The notes: generated by a model from the letters alone, not told the origin. Shown: positions 16,876 to 28,104, counted from the stretch's first letter. The stretch: 64,000 nucleotides of DNA from Mesonia oceanica (GCF_902499555.1 NZ_CABVMM010000001.1:372001-436000), one strand, 5' to 3'. Numbers and translations: made by a program.

Positions 16876-18478
16876 AAGTTTCATTAACATCCCAATTTGC
16901 CCTAATTTCAATTTCACCGGGATAATAAAAAACCCGTTCCGGTTGGGTTTTGTTCAAAAAGCTTCCGGTATCCCATTTACCATTTTCGTTTTCATCGTAA
17001 ATAACCCTAACCCTATAAGAAGCGGGTTTAATATATTCAAAGTTAAACACGTTTCCTTCTTCTTGGTTATGAATAATTTCTTTGTACGTGTCTCCTTTTG
17101 AGTTGGTAAGTTGAACGATTACCGGGTAGGAATTAATATTGTTGACGGTCAAATTTAAGATTCCTAAGTCTGAAAGTTTAGGGGTTTTAATTTGAAAGTC
17201 TAAGGTGTCATTTGAATTTTCGTAAAAATCGGTAATTGCGCCGGGTAAAAGCTGAATTTTAAAGGCTTGATCTTCTTTTTTATCAAAAGCAAGACTGAGA
17301 ATGTTTTCTCTTTCCTGAAAAATATAATCAAAATGAATAGGAATAGAATCTTTATCTATAATCTTCACCAACGTAGTATCTAAGGTTTCTAATGGAGTAT
17401 TGGCCGTAAGCTGAAAATTTTCATCTGGGTTAAAACTACCTTTGGTCAATGCTTTAATTTCTAAAGAATCACTTTTCATATCCCGGATTTTGGTATAAAC
17501 CGTATCTATATAATTTTCTTTTTTTACCTGAAAGACCAAACTATCCACTTCCATAAAAGGTTTATACCAATAATGAAGTGTATCGGTTTCGGCATCGGGT
17601 AAAATTCGATAGTCAAAATCAGTGGCAACATCAGAGATTAAGTTGATTTGAGTACTGTCTGCATTTCCTTTGTAACCAAAAATCAAGTGTTTTTTAGAAA
17701 GTTGTTTGGGCCGCTGAATCTGGAAATCTAGAATTTCTTTAAAGACTTTCAATCCATAAGTTTCCTTGGTAGGGATGGTTATTAGGCTATCTACATAACC
17801 AATTTTATCAGTACGCGGATCAAATTTATAGTTTTGGTTTTTATCGACCATTGCTACCATCTGGTAAGTTCCGGCACGCATATTATCTACCGTAAAGGTA
17901 TTTAACGTATCTCGGGTATACGAAATATAAGTAGGCATTCTTTTGTAAACGGCAGAATCACTATAGGTAGAATCTACTTCATACAACATGATCGAAACAA
18001 ATTCGTCACTTTTTCTTTTATAAGCATCGCTCACCGCTCCGGAAACTGAAAGGGAGTCTACGTAACTCCCGGTAGAAAAAACGTATTTGAAAAACTGGAG
18101 AGGGTTACCTTCATTATTATCAGTAATGCTATTTCCAAAGTTGATGGAATAGGTAGTGTTCTCTAATAAAGTGTCTAAAATTTTAATCCTAACATCTTTG
18201 CTGGCACTACCCATCGGGTAAAACTCTGGTTTCGGATCCATGGGAGGAGAAACAATAATCTGGCGTTGCGGATTATCTAATTTCACATATTCATTGAAAT
18301 AAATTCTAATCTCTTTTGCCTTGAAATTGGTACTGAAATTCTCCGGGTTCGCCCTTACAAAAACCGGTGGGATGGTATCTATAATTCCTCCTTGTGGCAT
18401 TCCACGTTTAGCGCAATTAAAGAAAAACGTAAAGCTTAACAGCAACAAACAAAAGTAGGTGAAGCGTTTAAAATTCAT
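16862..18478 (-). CDS. Ig-like domain lipoprotein, Bacteroidetes-specific
   Basis: 538 residues. The signal peptide and lipobox LLLLSFTFFFNC are followed by AKRGMPQGGIIDTIPPVFVRANPENFSTNF, the usual start of the SbsA-type Ig-like domain (about residues 35-135). The remaining sequence is made of beta-rich modules, including MVAMVDKNQNYKFDPRTDKIGY and a matching RVIYDENENGKWDTG near the C-terminus, two Ca-binding-like Asp/Asn loops typical of this family. It is anchored in the envelope; its role is unknown. Confidence 0.88.
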   Translation of the reverse strand: MNFKRFTYFCLLLLSFTFFFNCAKRGMPQGGIIDTIPPVFVRANPENFSTNFKAKEIRIYFNEYVKLDNPQRQIIVSPPMDPKPEFYPMGSASKDVRIKILDTLLENTTYSINFGNSITDNNEGNPLQFFKYVFSTGSYVDSLSVSGAVSDAYKRKSDEFVSIMLYEVDSTYSDSAVYKRMPTYISYTRDTLNTFTVDNMRAGTYQMVAMVDKNQNYKFDPRTDKIGYVDSLITIPTKETYGLKVFKEILDFQIQRPKQLSKKHLIFGYKGNADSTQINLISDVATDFDYRILPDAETDTLHYWYKPFMEVDSLVFQVKKENYIDTVYTKIRDMKSDSLEIKALTKGSFNPDENFQLTANTPLETLDTTLVKIIDKDSIPIHFDYIFQERENILSLAFDKKEDQAFKIQLLPGAITDFYENSNDTLDFQIKTPKLSDLGILNLTVNNINSYPVIVQLTNSKGDTYKEIIHNQEEGNVFNFEYIKPASYRVRVIYDENENGKWDTGSFLNKTQPERVFYYPGEIEIRANWDVNETFILR

Positions 18479-18527
18479 TTACAAAATTTTACTGCAAAGA
18501 AACAATTATTTTAAATATCAACGTAAT

Positions 18528-19205
18528 TTAGATCGCATAAGCCATTGATGCAATACTAATTTTTACGTTTTTGGCTACTTGTAATACTTGGATACAATTT
18601 TTCATGGTTGCTCCAGTGGTAACAATATCATCACAAAGCAAAATGTGTTTGTTTTCAATTTTACTTTCCTGCTCTAAACTAAAATAATTGGGTTTTATTT
18701 TTTGTCGGGCCAATCGGTTTTTAAAAACTTGGGTTTTCGTGGCTTCTTTTTTAATGAGAACATCGTCAATATAAACTTTATTGAAGTTGGTAGCTAGAGT
18801 TTTGGCGAAGCCCTCTACTTGATTGTAACCGCGCTCTTTTAAACGGCTCCGATGTAGAGGGACGGGAATAATCCCATCAATCCCGGTCATAAAGTTATTT
18901 TCCTCCAAATAAGGTGTAAACCATTCGGCTAGATAGGAACTTATTTCTTCTTGACCGCGATATTTTAAATTATGAAAAAGCCGTTGGGTAATTCCTTTTT
19001 TGTAATAATAAAGCAAGCAAGAGGCCTTCTTAATATCAACTTCGTGATTAAATACTTTTTTTAGTGTATTTTCGTTATTTAGATGCGTATTGGCTAGCGG
19101 AAGTTGGTGTAGGCAAGAAGTGCAAATCATTTCTTTGTGTACCAAATTTTCCTCACAGGCAACACATTTTTTAGGAAAAAACAGATGAAGTAAATCTTGA
19201 AACAC
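18528..19205 (-). CDS. comF: ComF family phosphoribosyltransferase-like protein
   Basis: 225 residues. An N-terminal zinc finger (Cys14, Cys17, Cys28, Cys31) is followed by a phosphoribosyltransferase fold with GIIPVPLHRSRLKERGYNQ and the PRPP-binding loop LLCDDIVTTGATM. ComF proteins take part in DNA uptake during natural transformation and in recombination; the detailed reaction is unsettled. It is divergent from the gene at 19255 with 49 bases between them. Confidence 0.93.
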   Translation of the reverse strand: MFQDLLHLFFPKKCVACEENLVHKEMICTSCLHQLPLANTHLNNENTLKKVFNHEVDIKKASCLLYYYKKGITQRLFHNLKYRGQEEISSYLAEWFTPYLEENNFMTGIDGIIPVPLHRSRLKERGYNQVEGFAKTLATNFNKVYIDDVLIKKEATKTQVFKNRLARQKIKPNYFSLEQESKIENKHILLCDDIVTTGATMKNCIQVLQVAKNVKISIASMAYAI

Positions 19206-19254
19206 GTGTAATTTATTTCTTCTGAAGTTAATAAAATTTTCGCGAGGGAAATAT

Positions 19255-20136
19255 ATGAGTGAGAAAAAGAAAGAGAATATTCTGAAAATTTTAATCGGTG
19301 TGTTACTTGCCGGATTAGTGATTATGTTGGTGTATACCTTTAGTTTTCACAGTGAGAAAAATGAAAATATAAAGTTTTTAGAAGAAGAAAAAGTCTTTTT
19401 GCAAAAAGAATTAGAAGGTATTCAGCGGGCATATGATAGCTTAGAGCTGGATAATGCCAGTTTAAAACAAAACCTGAAAAAAGAGCAGCAGCGTATTTCA
19501 CAGCTCATCGATTCCATTGAACAAATGGAGCAAGATTATTTTCAGTTGAAAAAATACCGATTACAGGCCGACCAATTAAAGATGGAAAAACAGCGTTTGC
19601 TCTCACATATTCATAAGCTATCAAAAGAAAATGAGAAATTAAAAACGGCAATAGATAGCACCAATCAAATTCTTCAAACCACCCAGAAAAAAACCGACTC
19701 TATTTATCAAAAAAATGAAGAGTTGCAGCAAAAAATTAATGAAGCTTCGATTATTAAACTTTCCAATATTCAAGGACAAGGAGTGACGGTAAAAAATGAC
19801 GGAGAAATTAATATAATAAATAAGGCCAGTCGAATTGAAAAAATAAGGGTTTGTTTTACCATTAATGAAAGTAAATTAGCAGAAGAAGGCGAAAAGCAGC
19901 TTTATATTCAGGTAATTAATCCTAAAAACAATTTGATAGGGGAGAAGAAAAAGAAGAAATTTAATGAAAAAGAATTGTACTATAGTGCAATGGCTGTCAT
20001 AAATTACCATAAGATAGATACCGATGCTTGCGCTTTGATCAATATAGCTAAAGAAAAAGCGGTGGAAGGCAAGTATATTGTCCACGTTTTTCAAGATGAT
20101 ATCCTCTTGGCCTCAGAAACTTTCATGTTAGATTAG
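19255..20136 (+). CDS. Membrane-anchored coiled-coil protein
   Basis: 293 residues. A single transmembrane segment, ILIGVLLAGLVIMLVYTFSF (about residues 12-31), is followed by a long coiled coil from about 35 to 165 with many Glu, Lys, Leu and Gln heptads. A C-terminal domain of about 120 residues (QGVTVKNDGEINIINKA...RIEKIRVCFTINESKLAEEG...IYVHVFQDD-like) looks beta-rich. It is probably an inner-membrane protein with a periplasmic stalk; the function is unknown. It is separated from glyS by 52 bases. Confidence 0.8.
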   Translation: MSEKKKENILKILIGVLLAGLVIMLVYTFSFHSEKNENIKFLEEEKVFLQKELEGIQRAYDSLELDNASLKQNLKKEQQRISQLIDSIEQMEQDYFQLKKYRLQADQLKMEKQRLLSHIHKLSKENEKLKTAIDSTNQILQTTQKKTDSIYQKNEELQQKINEASIIKLSNIQGQGVTVKNDGEINIINKASRIEKIRVCFTINESKLAEEGEKQLYIQVINPKNNLIGEKKKKKFNEKELYYSAMAVINYHKIDTDACALINIAKEKAVEGKYIVHVFQDDILLASETFMLD

Positions 20137-20176
20137 AAAAATTCGTTCAAGCCTATTTATTTAACCTGCCGTTTCC

Positions 20177-20184
20177 TATTTTTG
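20177..20184 (+). promoter_or_regulatory. -7 box just upstream of glyS
   Basis: TATTTTTG matches TAnnTTTG and ends only 4 bases before the glyS ATG. If it is used, transcription would start at or very near the start codon and give a leaderless message. Confidence 0.45.
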
Positions 20185-20188
20185 TGCT

Positions 20189-21727
20189 ATGGCAAAACAA
20201 CAAGATAATTTTAAGCAGGTAATTGCTCACGCTAAGGAGTACGGTTATATTTTTTCTTCAAGTGAAATTTATGATGGTCTTAGCGCGGTTTATGACTATG
20301 GTCAAAACGGAGCAGAGTTAAAGAAAAATATCAAAGAATATTGGTGGAAAAGCATGGTTCAGCTTCACGATAACATCGTAGGCTTAGATGCGGCTATTTT
20401 AATGCACCCTACTACCTGGAAGGCTTCCGGTCACGTAGATGCTTTTAACGATCCACTTATTGATAATAAAGATTCTAAAAAGCGTTATCGAGCCGATGTA
20501 TTGGTGGAAGATTATGCTGAAAAGATCAACCAAAAAGCGCAAAAAGAAATTGCGAAAGCCCGTAAGCGTTTTGGCGATAAGTTTGATGAAGAAGAATTTG
20601 TAAACACCAATCCACGGGTTATTCGCTATAAAAAAGAAGAGAAAGAAATTCTTGAGCGTTTAGCAAAGTCGTTAACCAACGAAGATTTGGCCGATGTAAA
20701 AGCTTTAATTGAAGAATTAGGCATTGCTTGCCCCGAAAGTGGTTCTAAAAATTGGACTGATGTAAAGCAGTTTAATTTGATGTTTGGGACTAAGCTAGGT
20801 GCGTCTGCCGATAGTGCTACCGATTTATATTTACGTCCGGAAACCGCTCAAGGGATCTTTGTGAATTTTGCCAATGTACAGAAAACCGGAAGAATGAAAA
20901 TACCTTTCGGGATTGCGCAAATAGGAAAGGCTTTTAGAAATGAAATTGTTGCGAGGCAGTTTATTTTCCGTCAGCGTGAATTTGAACAAATGGAAATGCA
21001 ATTTTTTGTACGTCCTGGAGAAGAACTTACTTGGTTTGAAAAATGGAAAGAAACCCGTCAAAAATGGCATGAATCTTTAGGTTTAGGTAAAGAAAATTAC
21101 CGTTTTCATGACCACGAAAAAATGGCGCATTATGCAAATGCTGCTACCGATATAGAATTCAACTTCCCTTTTGGTTTTAAAGAATTGGAAGGAATTCATT
21201 CCCGTACCGATTTTGATCTAAAAGCCCATGAAAAGCATTCGGGGAAGAAACTACAGTTCTTCGATCCGGAGATGAATAAAAATTATGTGCCTTATGTAAT
21301 TGAAACTTCCATTGGGTTAGATAGAATGTTCTTAGCGGTATTTTCGAGCTCTTTACAAGAAGAAGAGTTAGAAGGTGGTACTACGCGAACTGTTTTAAAA
21401 TTACCGGCTATTTTAGCACCTTATAAGGCTGCCATTCTTCCGTTAGTGAAAAAAGATGGTTTACCGGAAATCGCTCAAGAATTGTTAGATGACTTAAAGT
21501 GGGATTTTAACGTGACTTACGATGAAAAAGACGCCGTAGGAAGAAGGTACCGCCGTCAAGATGCTGCCGGAACACCTTTCTGTATCACGATAGATCATGA
21601 TACCAAAGAAGATAAACAAGTAACCGTAAGAAACCGTGATACCATGGAACAAAAGCGTATCCCGATGGCTGAGGTAAAAGCGATGCTGGCTAAAGAAGTA
21701 GATTTTAGAACTTGGATGGATAAGTAA
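20189..21727 (+). CDS. glyS: Glycyl-tRNA synthetase (single-chain type)
   Basis: 512 residues, the alpha2 class II enzyme typical of Bacteroidetes, eukaryotes and archaea rather than the alpha-beta GlyQS form. Visible: GYIFSSSEIYDGLSAVYDYG at the N-terminus, motif 2 GKAFRNEIVARQFIFRQREFEQMEMQFFV, motif 3 in SIGLDRMFLAVF, and the C-terminal anticodon-binding domain from about LPAILAPYKAAILPLV. Charges tRNA-Gly in the cytosol. A strong terminator follows. Confidence 0.98.
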   Translation: MAKQQDNFKQVIAHAKEYGYIFSSSEIYDGLSAVYDYGQNGAELKKNIKEYWWKSMVQLHDNIVGLDAAILMHPTTWKASGHVDAFNDPLIDNKDSKKRYRADVLVEDYAEKINQKAQKEIAKARKRFGDKFDEEEFVNTNPRVIRYKKEEKEILERLAKSLTNEDLADVKALIEELGIACPESGSKNWTDVKQFNLMFGTKLGASADSATDLYLRPETAQGIFVNFANVQKTGRMKIPFGIAQIGKAFRNEIVARQFIFRQREFEQMEMQFFVRPGEELTWFEKWKETRQKWHESLGLGKENYRFHDHEKMAHYANAATDIEFNFPFGFKELEGIHSRTDFDLKAHEKHSGKKLQFFDPEMNKNYVPYVIETSIGLDRMFLAVFSSSLQEEELEGGTTRTVLKLPAILAPYKAAILPLVKKDGLPEIAQELLDDLKWDFNVTYDEKDAVGRRYRRQDAAGTPFCITIDHDTKEDKQVTVRNRDTMEQKRIPMAEVKAMLAKEVDFRTWMDK

Positions 21728-21749
21728 TCCTTTCTAAATTCTTAATTAT

Positions 21750-21788
21750 AAAAAACCCCTGCTGAATTCAGTTTAGCAGGGGTTTTTA
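21750..21788 (+). terminator. Terminator of glyS
   Basis: AAAAACCCCTGCT and AGCAGGGGTTTTT form a perfect stem 23 bases after the stop codon. Confidence 0.9.
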
Positions 21789-21814
21789 TATAAATAACTT
21801 GTGTGCTTTTCCCA

Positions 21815-21855
21815 TAAAAAAATCCCTATTGCACATGTGCAATAGGGATTTTTAT
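21815..21855 (-). terminator. Terminator of the atpD-atpC operon
   Basis: A near-perfect palindrome centred at 21835/21836, with arms AATCCCTATTGCAC and GTGCAATAGGGATT flanked by A and T runs, lies 20 bases beyond the atpC stop. It could act in both directions. Confidence 0.85.
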
Positions 21856-21875
21856 AAGTTGAAATGTGTTTTGCA

Positions 21876-22154
21876 TTAATCGGCTAACACAATTGCTTTA
21901 TTGTTTTTCATTTCTAATACGCCTCCTTTAATAGGGAAGTGCCATTTACCATCTTGTGCTTTGGTGAAATCGTCTTTAACTTCTTCAGCAATTTCAAAAT
22001 TACCGTCTACTTTTACCACTCCTTTTGCTAACACAGAGACAATAGGTGCGTGGTTATTCAACATTTGAAATTCACCTTCTACTCCAGGAACAGTAACCGA
22101 AGTAACTTCAGCACTTAATAAAACTTTTTCTGGAGAAACAATTTCTAAATACAT
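21876..22154 (-). CDS. atpC: ATP synthase epsilon subunit (short form)
   Basis: 92 residues containing only the N-terminal beta-sandwich domain (MYLEIVSPEKVLLSAEVTSVTVPGVEGEFQMLNNHAPIV). The C-terminal helical domain that inhibits F1 in many bacteria is missing, which is usual in Bacteroidetes. It forms part of the central stalk of F1. It follows atpD after a 54-bp gap. Confidence 0.95.
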   Translation of the reverse strand: MYLEIVSPEKVLLSAEVTSVTVPGVEGEFQMLNNHAPIVSVLAKGVVKVDGNFEIAEEVKDDFTKAQDGKWHFPIKGGVLEMKNNKAIVLAD

Positions 22155-22208
22155 ATTTTTTGGTATTTAGTAATCAGTAATTAGTTGCCTAGTTTACTGC
22201 CTACTGTT

Positions 22209-23723
<1,515 letters not shown>

Positions 23724-23780
23724 CTAATTGTTTAATTTATAGTTTGTAATGTGGAAAAAAGCCCTTACTTTTTTCGGCTG

Positions 23781-23810
23781 CAAAGATAGATTATTATTAT
23801 GAAATAACAA
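23781..23810 (-). promoter_or_regulatory. Promoter of atpDC
   Basis: On the minus strand TTG (23808-23810), a 19-base spacer, then TATCTTTG (23781-23788) match the Bacteroidetes sigma-ABfr promoter TTG-N19-TAnnTTTG exactly, about 60 bases before the atpD start codon. Confidence 0.8.
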
Positions 23811-23847
23811 CATCTTAATTTTGAAAAATAATTTATTGTTAAAAACC

Positions 23848-25695
23848 TTATTCTACCGTTACCGATTTTGCAAGGTTTCTTGGTTGATCTACATTTTTAC
23901 CTAGCATTAAGGCAATATGATATGACAATAACTGTAAAGGAATGGTTGTTAGTAATGGTGTAAAGGGTTCTACCGTGTCTGGTACCTCGATTACATAATC
24001 TGCCAACTCTCTTACCTCTACGTCTCCTTCCGTCACAATTCCTATAATTTTACCTTGTCGTGATTTAATTTCCTGAATGTTGCTAATTACTTTTTCGTAA
24101 TGTCCTTTTCGGGTTGCAATCACCACAACCGGCATCATTTCATCTATCAATGCGATGGGGCCGTGTTTCATTTCTGCTGCAGGATAACCCTCCGCATGAA
24201 TATAGGAAATTTCTTTTAGTTTTAAAGCGCCTTCTAAAGCTACCGGGAAGTTAAAACCTCTTCCTAAATATAAGAAGTTAGAAGCGTCTTTATATTTTTT
24301 GCTTACTTCTAAGATGTGCTCATTAGATTGTAAGGCTTTTTCAATTTTCTCTGGAATTAATTCCAATTCCCTTAAATACAGGTGGAAATCAGATTTACTG
24401 ATACTTCCTTTTTCCTTGGCCATTTTAAGGGCCATAAGGCTTAATACTGTAATTTGAGTGGTAAAGGCTTTGGTAGAAGCTACTCCAATTTCGGGTCCTG
24501 CGTGTGTGTAAGCACCGGCATGGGTTTCTCTTGAAATGGATGAGCCTACCACGTTACAAACGCCAAAAACAAAAGCTCCTTTTTCTTTTGCTAATTTTAT
24601 AGCAGCCATTGTATCGGCAGTCTCCCCCGATTGGGAAATGGCAATAACGATATCATCTCTATAGATAACGGGATTTCTGTAACGGAATTCGGATGCATAT
24701 TCTACTTCTACAGGAATCCTAGCTAAATCTTCAAAAATATATTCAGCTACTAAACCGGCGTGCCAAGAAGTACCGCAAGCCACAATAATTATTCTTTTGG
24801 CGTTAAGGAATTTCTCTAAATTATTATCTACTCCAGCCATTCGTATAATGCCTTTGTCTACCAACATTCTACCTCTATAGGTGTCGGTAATGGCATCGGG
24901 TTGTTCGTAGATTTCTTTCAACATAAAATGGTCATACCCATTTTTTTCAATCTGGTCAAGGTTCATTTGAAGCTCCTGTACATAAGGATCAACTAAGGAG
25001 TCATTGTGAATTTTTCTTATTTTCACTGTTTTCCCTAATCTTACCACTGCCATTTCGCCGTCTTCTAAATAAATAGCAGAGCTGGTATATTCGATGAAGG
25101 GAGATGCATCTGAAGCAATAAAAAATTCATCTTCTCCAACCCCGATTGCTAATGGACTTCCTAGTCTAGCAACGACAATTTCATCTGGTTTTTTCTTATC
25201 GAAAACAGCAATGGCGTAAGCACCTACGGTTTGGTTAAGGGCAATCTGTACAGCTTTCCCTAATTTAACCCCTTCTTGTTTTTGAACGTCTTCAATTAAA
25301 TTGACCAATACTTCGGTATCGGTATCTGAATGGAATTGGTAGCCTCGCTTAACCAGTTCTTTTTTTATAGTATCGTAATTTTCGATAATCCCATTGTGGA
25401 TAATCACTAACTCGCCTGAATTGGAATAATGAGGGTGTGAATTAGCATCATTGGGAACTCCATGAGTTGCCCATCGGGTATGACCAATACCTATACTTCC
25501 AGAAGTGGAAATTTCTGCTTCTAGCTTTTCTTTAAGATCGATCACTTTCCCTTTGGTTTTGGAAAGCTTTAATTTACCTTCATCATAAAGGGCGATTCCT
25601 GCACTATCATAGCCTCTGTATTCTAAGCGTTGTAATCCCTTTAATACGATGGGGTATGCTTGACGATGACCTATATAACCTACGATTCCACACAT
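23848..25695 (-). CDS. glmS: Glutamine-fructose-6-phosphate aminotransferase
   Basis: 615 residues, full length. The N-terminal glutaminase domain begins MCGIVGYIGH with nucleophile Cys2 exposed after Met removal and includes GIGHTRWATHG and the SHPHYSNSGELVIIHNGIIENY loop. Two SIS sugar-isomerase domains follow, with CGTSWHAGLVAEY, SQSGETADTMAAIKLAKEKG and GRGFNFPVALEGALKLKEISYIHAEGYPAAEMKHGP. The C-terminus ends KSVTVE as in the family. First step of UDP-GlcNAc synthesis. Last gene of an operon with the two genes upstream. Confidence 0.98.
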   Translation of the reverse strand: MCGIVGYIGHRQAYPIVLKGLQRLEYRGYDSAGIALYDEGKLKLSKTKGKVIDLKEKLEAEISTSGSIGIGHTRWATHGVPNDANSHPHYSNSGELVIIHNGIIENYDTIKKELVKRGYQFHSDTDTEVLVNLIEDVQKQEGVKLGKAVQIALNQTVGAYAIAVFDKKKPDEIVVARLGSPLAIGVGEDEFFIASDASPFIEYTSSAIYLEDGEMAVVRLGKTVKIRKIHNDSLVDPYVQELQMNLDQIEKNGYDHFMLKEIYEQPDAITDTYRGRMLVDKGIIRMAGVDNNLEKFLNAKRIIIVACGTSWHAGLVAEYIFEDLARIPVEVEYASEFRYRNPVIYRDDIVIAISQSGETADTMAAIKLAKEKGAFVFGVCNVVGSSISRETHAGAYTHAGPEIGVASTKAFTTQITVLSLMALKMAKEKGSISKSDFHLYLRELELIPEKIEKALQSNEHILEVSKKYKDASNFLYLGRGFNFPVALEGALKLKEISYIHAEGYPAAEMKHGPIALIDEMMPVVVIATRKGHYEKVISNIQEIKSRQGKIIGIVTEGDVEVRELADYVIEVPDTVEPFTPLLTTIPLQLLSYHIALMLGKNVDQPRNLAKSVTVE

Positions 25696-25705
25696 ATTTT
25701 TTTAA

Positions 25706-27277
25706 TTATTTTGGTTCGGTATAGTAAATTTCCAATTGAAGTTTTTTGTCTGTATTTTCTTCTGAAGTGTTTGTTCCTTTTAAAACAGTCCCTTTAGGGT
25801 AAAAAATACTTGAATTGGGTAGATTTTCTAAATTTTCAACTGCTGGATTGAAATCTGCTTTGGATAATGTAGTAGAATTTACATTGTTACTTACGGTTAG
25901 CCCTAGCCTTGTATTAGTAGAATCTTTATTGATAATGTTATTTACTAAACCAGTTACTCTAATTTTATAAAACCTGTTCCCATTATCGTCTTCAGATAAG
26001 GGGCCTAGATGTATTAATCTTGAAACAAGAGGATTGTTTTCATTGGTAGAAGCATCAAAAGTATAATCTGAAACTACACTGTTATTGTTTATATCATAAA
26101 TAAACAATCGCAAAGGTTGTTTCTGATTGTTGGGAACAGATTCATCTACATAAAATTTAAGATTGGCTTCATTTACTAGCCATCCTTGTTCTCTTATGGA
26201 ATCTAATTGAACTTCATTGGTAAATAAATCAATCACAGCCATAGCGCCTTCCCCTCCTTTTAAGTAAAGTTTTTCGTCTTCTGGCAGGGCATTGAAATCA
26301 TTTTCAAATACATTTACACGATTTGGGCCAAAGTTAAGAGTGAGATCTCTTTGTCCCTCTCGTTCTTCTACTATAGTTTCCCCTTCTTCATTTTGTACGT
26401 TTACCGTGTAATCATAGGTGTAATGTAAGGTGATGGATGCCTTACTGAAATCTAATAAGGACATATTTCCTTCTCCGGTTGGGGAGTTTACTTTAAAATA
26501 CAAGCCTCTAAAATAATCCTGAAAATTTGAGTTATTTCTTAAGTAAGAAGTTCCTTCTTGATCTATAATTAAGTTTTTAAAGAATTCGTTAGAAAGCAAA
26601 GTTCTTAATGCAGGAGCGCTTCTTATAACTTCTTTTTCATTGGTTTCTTCCCCGTTTTCATTTACTACAGGAGTTGTTGTGATGATTTCTTCAGCAGATG
26701 GAACAAAATTTTCATCGGTGTATAACGCCACCGGTTCTATGTTTTGCTCAAATACCTCGCCTTGATCGCTATAGTAAAGCTGTTGATCATAATTATTTGC
26801 AGGGTCTAGACTTCTTAGGTAATAGTTAGATCGATGAATAGATAAGTTGATAGGCTCATTGCCATATAAGGAATCTAATTCATAGATGGTTTCTTGACCA
26901 TCGATATCGATGGCAGTACTAAAATAAGGAATTTTAAGTACGACACTATCTAAAACCGGGTTGTCACCAAATGAGGGGTCGGGAACAGCTAGGCTTAGTT
27001 GACTAAGAATGTTGGCTTTGGTGTTGCCGTAAACTTCATCCTTATAGGTTCCTAAAAGAAAAACATTAGAATTATTGGTTTGTACCCGATTCACTTTTAC
27101 GCTATGGGCATCTATTTCAGAATTTTTAAATAAAAGTGAATTAAAATTACTGTTGTCAACTAAATCTGATCCTACTTCGCTAAAATCTTGCTCACAGGCT
27201 GTAAAAATTGAACTTATTATGAGAATTAAAACAAAAAGATTAATCCCTTTTTTTACAGCGCTTCCATTTTTTTTCAT
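25706..27277 (-). CDS. DUF4270 domain lipoprotein
   Basis: 523 residues. The signal peptide ends in the lipobox SSIFTAC (Cys28 or so), followed by EQDFSEVGSDLVDNSNF, the characteristic start of DUF4270 proteins of Bacteroidetes. The rest is beta-rich with segments such as SVVLKIPYFST, NFQDYFRGLYFKVNSPTGEGNMSLLDF and KLQLEIYYTE at the end. It is envelope-anchored, and its function is not established. The gaps are 8 bp to glgA-like and 10 bp to glmS, and this order is conserved in flavobacteria as far as I recall. Confidence 0.9.
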   Translation of the reverse strand: MKKNGSAVKKGINLFVLILIISSIFTACEQDFSEVGSDLVDNSNFNSLLFKNSEIDAHSVKVNRVQTNNSNVFLLGTYKDEVYGNTKANILSQLSLAVPDPSFGDNPVLDSVVLKIPYFSTAIDIDGQETIYELDSLYGNEPINLSIHRSNYYLRSLDPANNYDQQLYYSDQGEVFEQNIEPVALYTDENFVPSAEEIITTTPVVNENGEETNEKEVIRSAPALRTLLSNEFFKNLIIDQEGTSYLRNNSNFQDYFRGLYFKVNSPTGEGNMSLLDFSKASITLHYTYDYTVNVQNEEGETIVEEREGQRDLTLNFGPNRVNVFENDFNALPEDEKLYLKGGEGAMAVIDLFTNEVQLDSIREQGWLVNEANLKFYVDESVPNNQKQPLRLFIYDINNNSVVSDYTFDASTNENNPLVSRLIHLGPLSEDDNGNRFYKIRVTGLVNNIINKDSTNTRLGLTVSNNVNSTTLSKADFNPAVENLENLPNSSIFYPKGTVLKGTNTSEENTDKKLQLEIYYTEPK

Positions 27278-27285
27278 ATAAATTA

Positions 27286-28104
27286 TTATTCTTTTTCGTT
27301 TAATACTTCTTGTGTGTAAAAGTCTTGGTAGGCTTGTCCAAACTCTTCTTTAGATTTATAGCTTAACGTTGGTTTTTCTAGTTTATTGATGTATTCTTCC
27401 AATTCCTGTGGTATTTCTTCGCTCCCTTGGATAATAGCATCAGAATTGTCAATAGCCGTTTTCATAATATTAACGTAGTTGGGCTTGTTTAAATGCTCCA
27501 CGGTATCATCTTCCAAACCATCAAAGAGTACTTTTTTCTTCATTTCCTCATCCAACGTGTCTTCGAAACCTTTTGAGTAGACAGAGGTGACAATTTTAGA
27601 AGTTTTAAATAAAGGTTCGTTCCCGTAATAGTTTCTTAGGTATAAAGGCAATAAAGATGCCAACCAACCGTGTACATGAATAATATCTGGCGCCCAATTT
27701 AATTTCTTTACCGTTTCTATCACTCCTTTTGCAAAGAAAATAGCCCTTTCGTCATTATCTTCAAAAAGCTGCCCATCTTCATCGGTAAAAGTGGCCTTTC
27801 TTTTAAAATAATCTTCATTATCGATAAAGTACACTTGCATGCGTTCCTTAGGGATAGAAGCTACTTTTATAATTAGCGGCATGTCGAGATCGTTTATCAC
27901 CAAATTCATTCCAGATAGACGAATCACTTCATGCAATTGATGCCGTCTTTCGTTTATATTCCCAAAACGAGGCATAAATATACGTATTTGACCGCCTTGG
28001 CTGTTTACCATTCTTGGTGCTTCAAATGACATAGAGGATATTTCCGTTTCCGGTAAATAAGGGATTACTTCAGACGATACGTACAAGATGCGTTTATCTT
28101 TCAT
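27286..28104 (-). CDS. Glycogen/starch synthase N-terminal domain-like protein
   Basis: 272 residues, only about the N-terminal half of a GT5 glycogen synthase (usually about 475 residues). RILYVSSEVIPYLPETEISSMSFEAPRMVNSQGG aligns with the GT5 N-terminus, and WAPDIIHVHGWLASLLPLYLR matches the DIIHAHDW region. The ADP-glucose-binding K-x-G-G-L motif is absent at its expected place and the C-terminal nucleotide-binding domain is missing, so glucosyl transfer is doubtful. First gene of the operon with DUF4270 and glmS; perhaps a structural or regulatory role. Confidence 0.85.
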   Translation of the reverse strand: MKDKRILYVSSEVIPYLPETEISSMSFEAPRMVNSQGGQIRIFMPRFGNINERRHQLHEVIRLSGMNLVINDLDMPLIIKVASIPKERMQVYFIDNEDYFKRKATFTDEDGQLFEDNDERAIFFAKGVIETVKKLNWAPDIIHVHGWLASLLPLYLRNYYGNEPLFKTSKIVTSVYSKGFEDTLDEEMKKKVLFDGLEDDTVEHLNKPNYVNIMKTAIDNSDAIIQGSEEIPQELEEYINKLEKPTLSYKSKEEFGQAYQDFYTQEVLNEKE

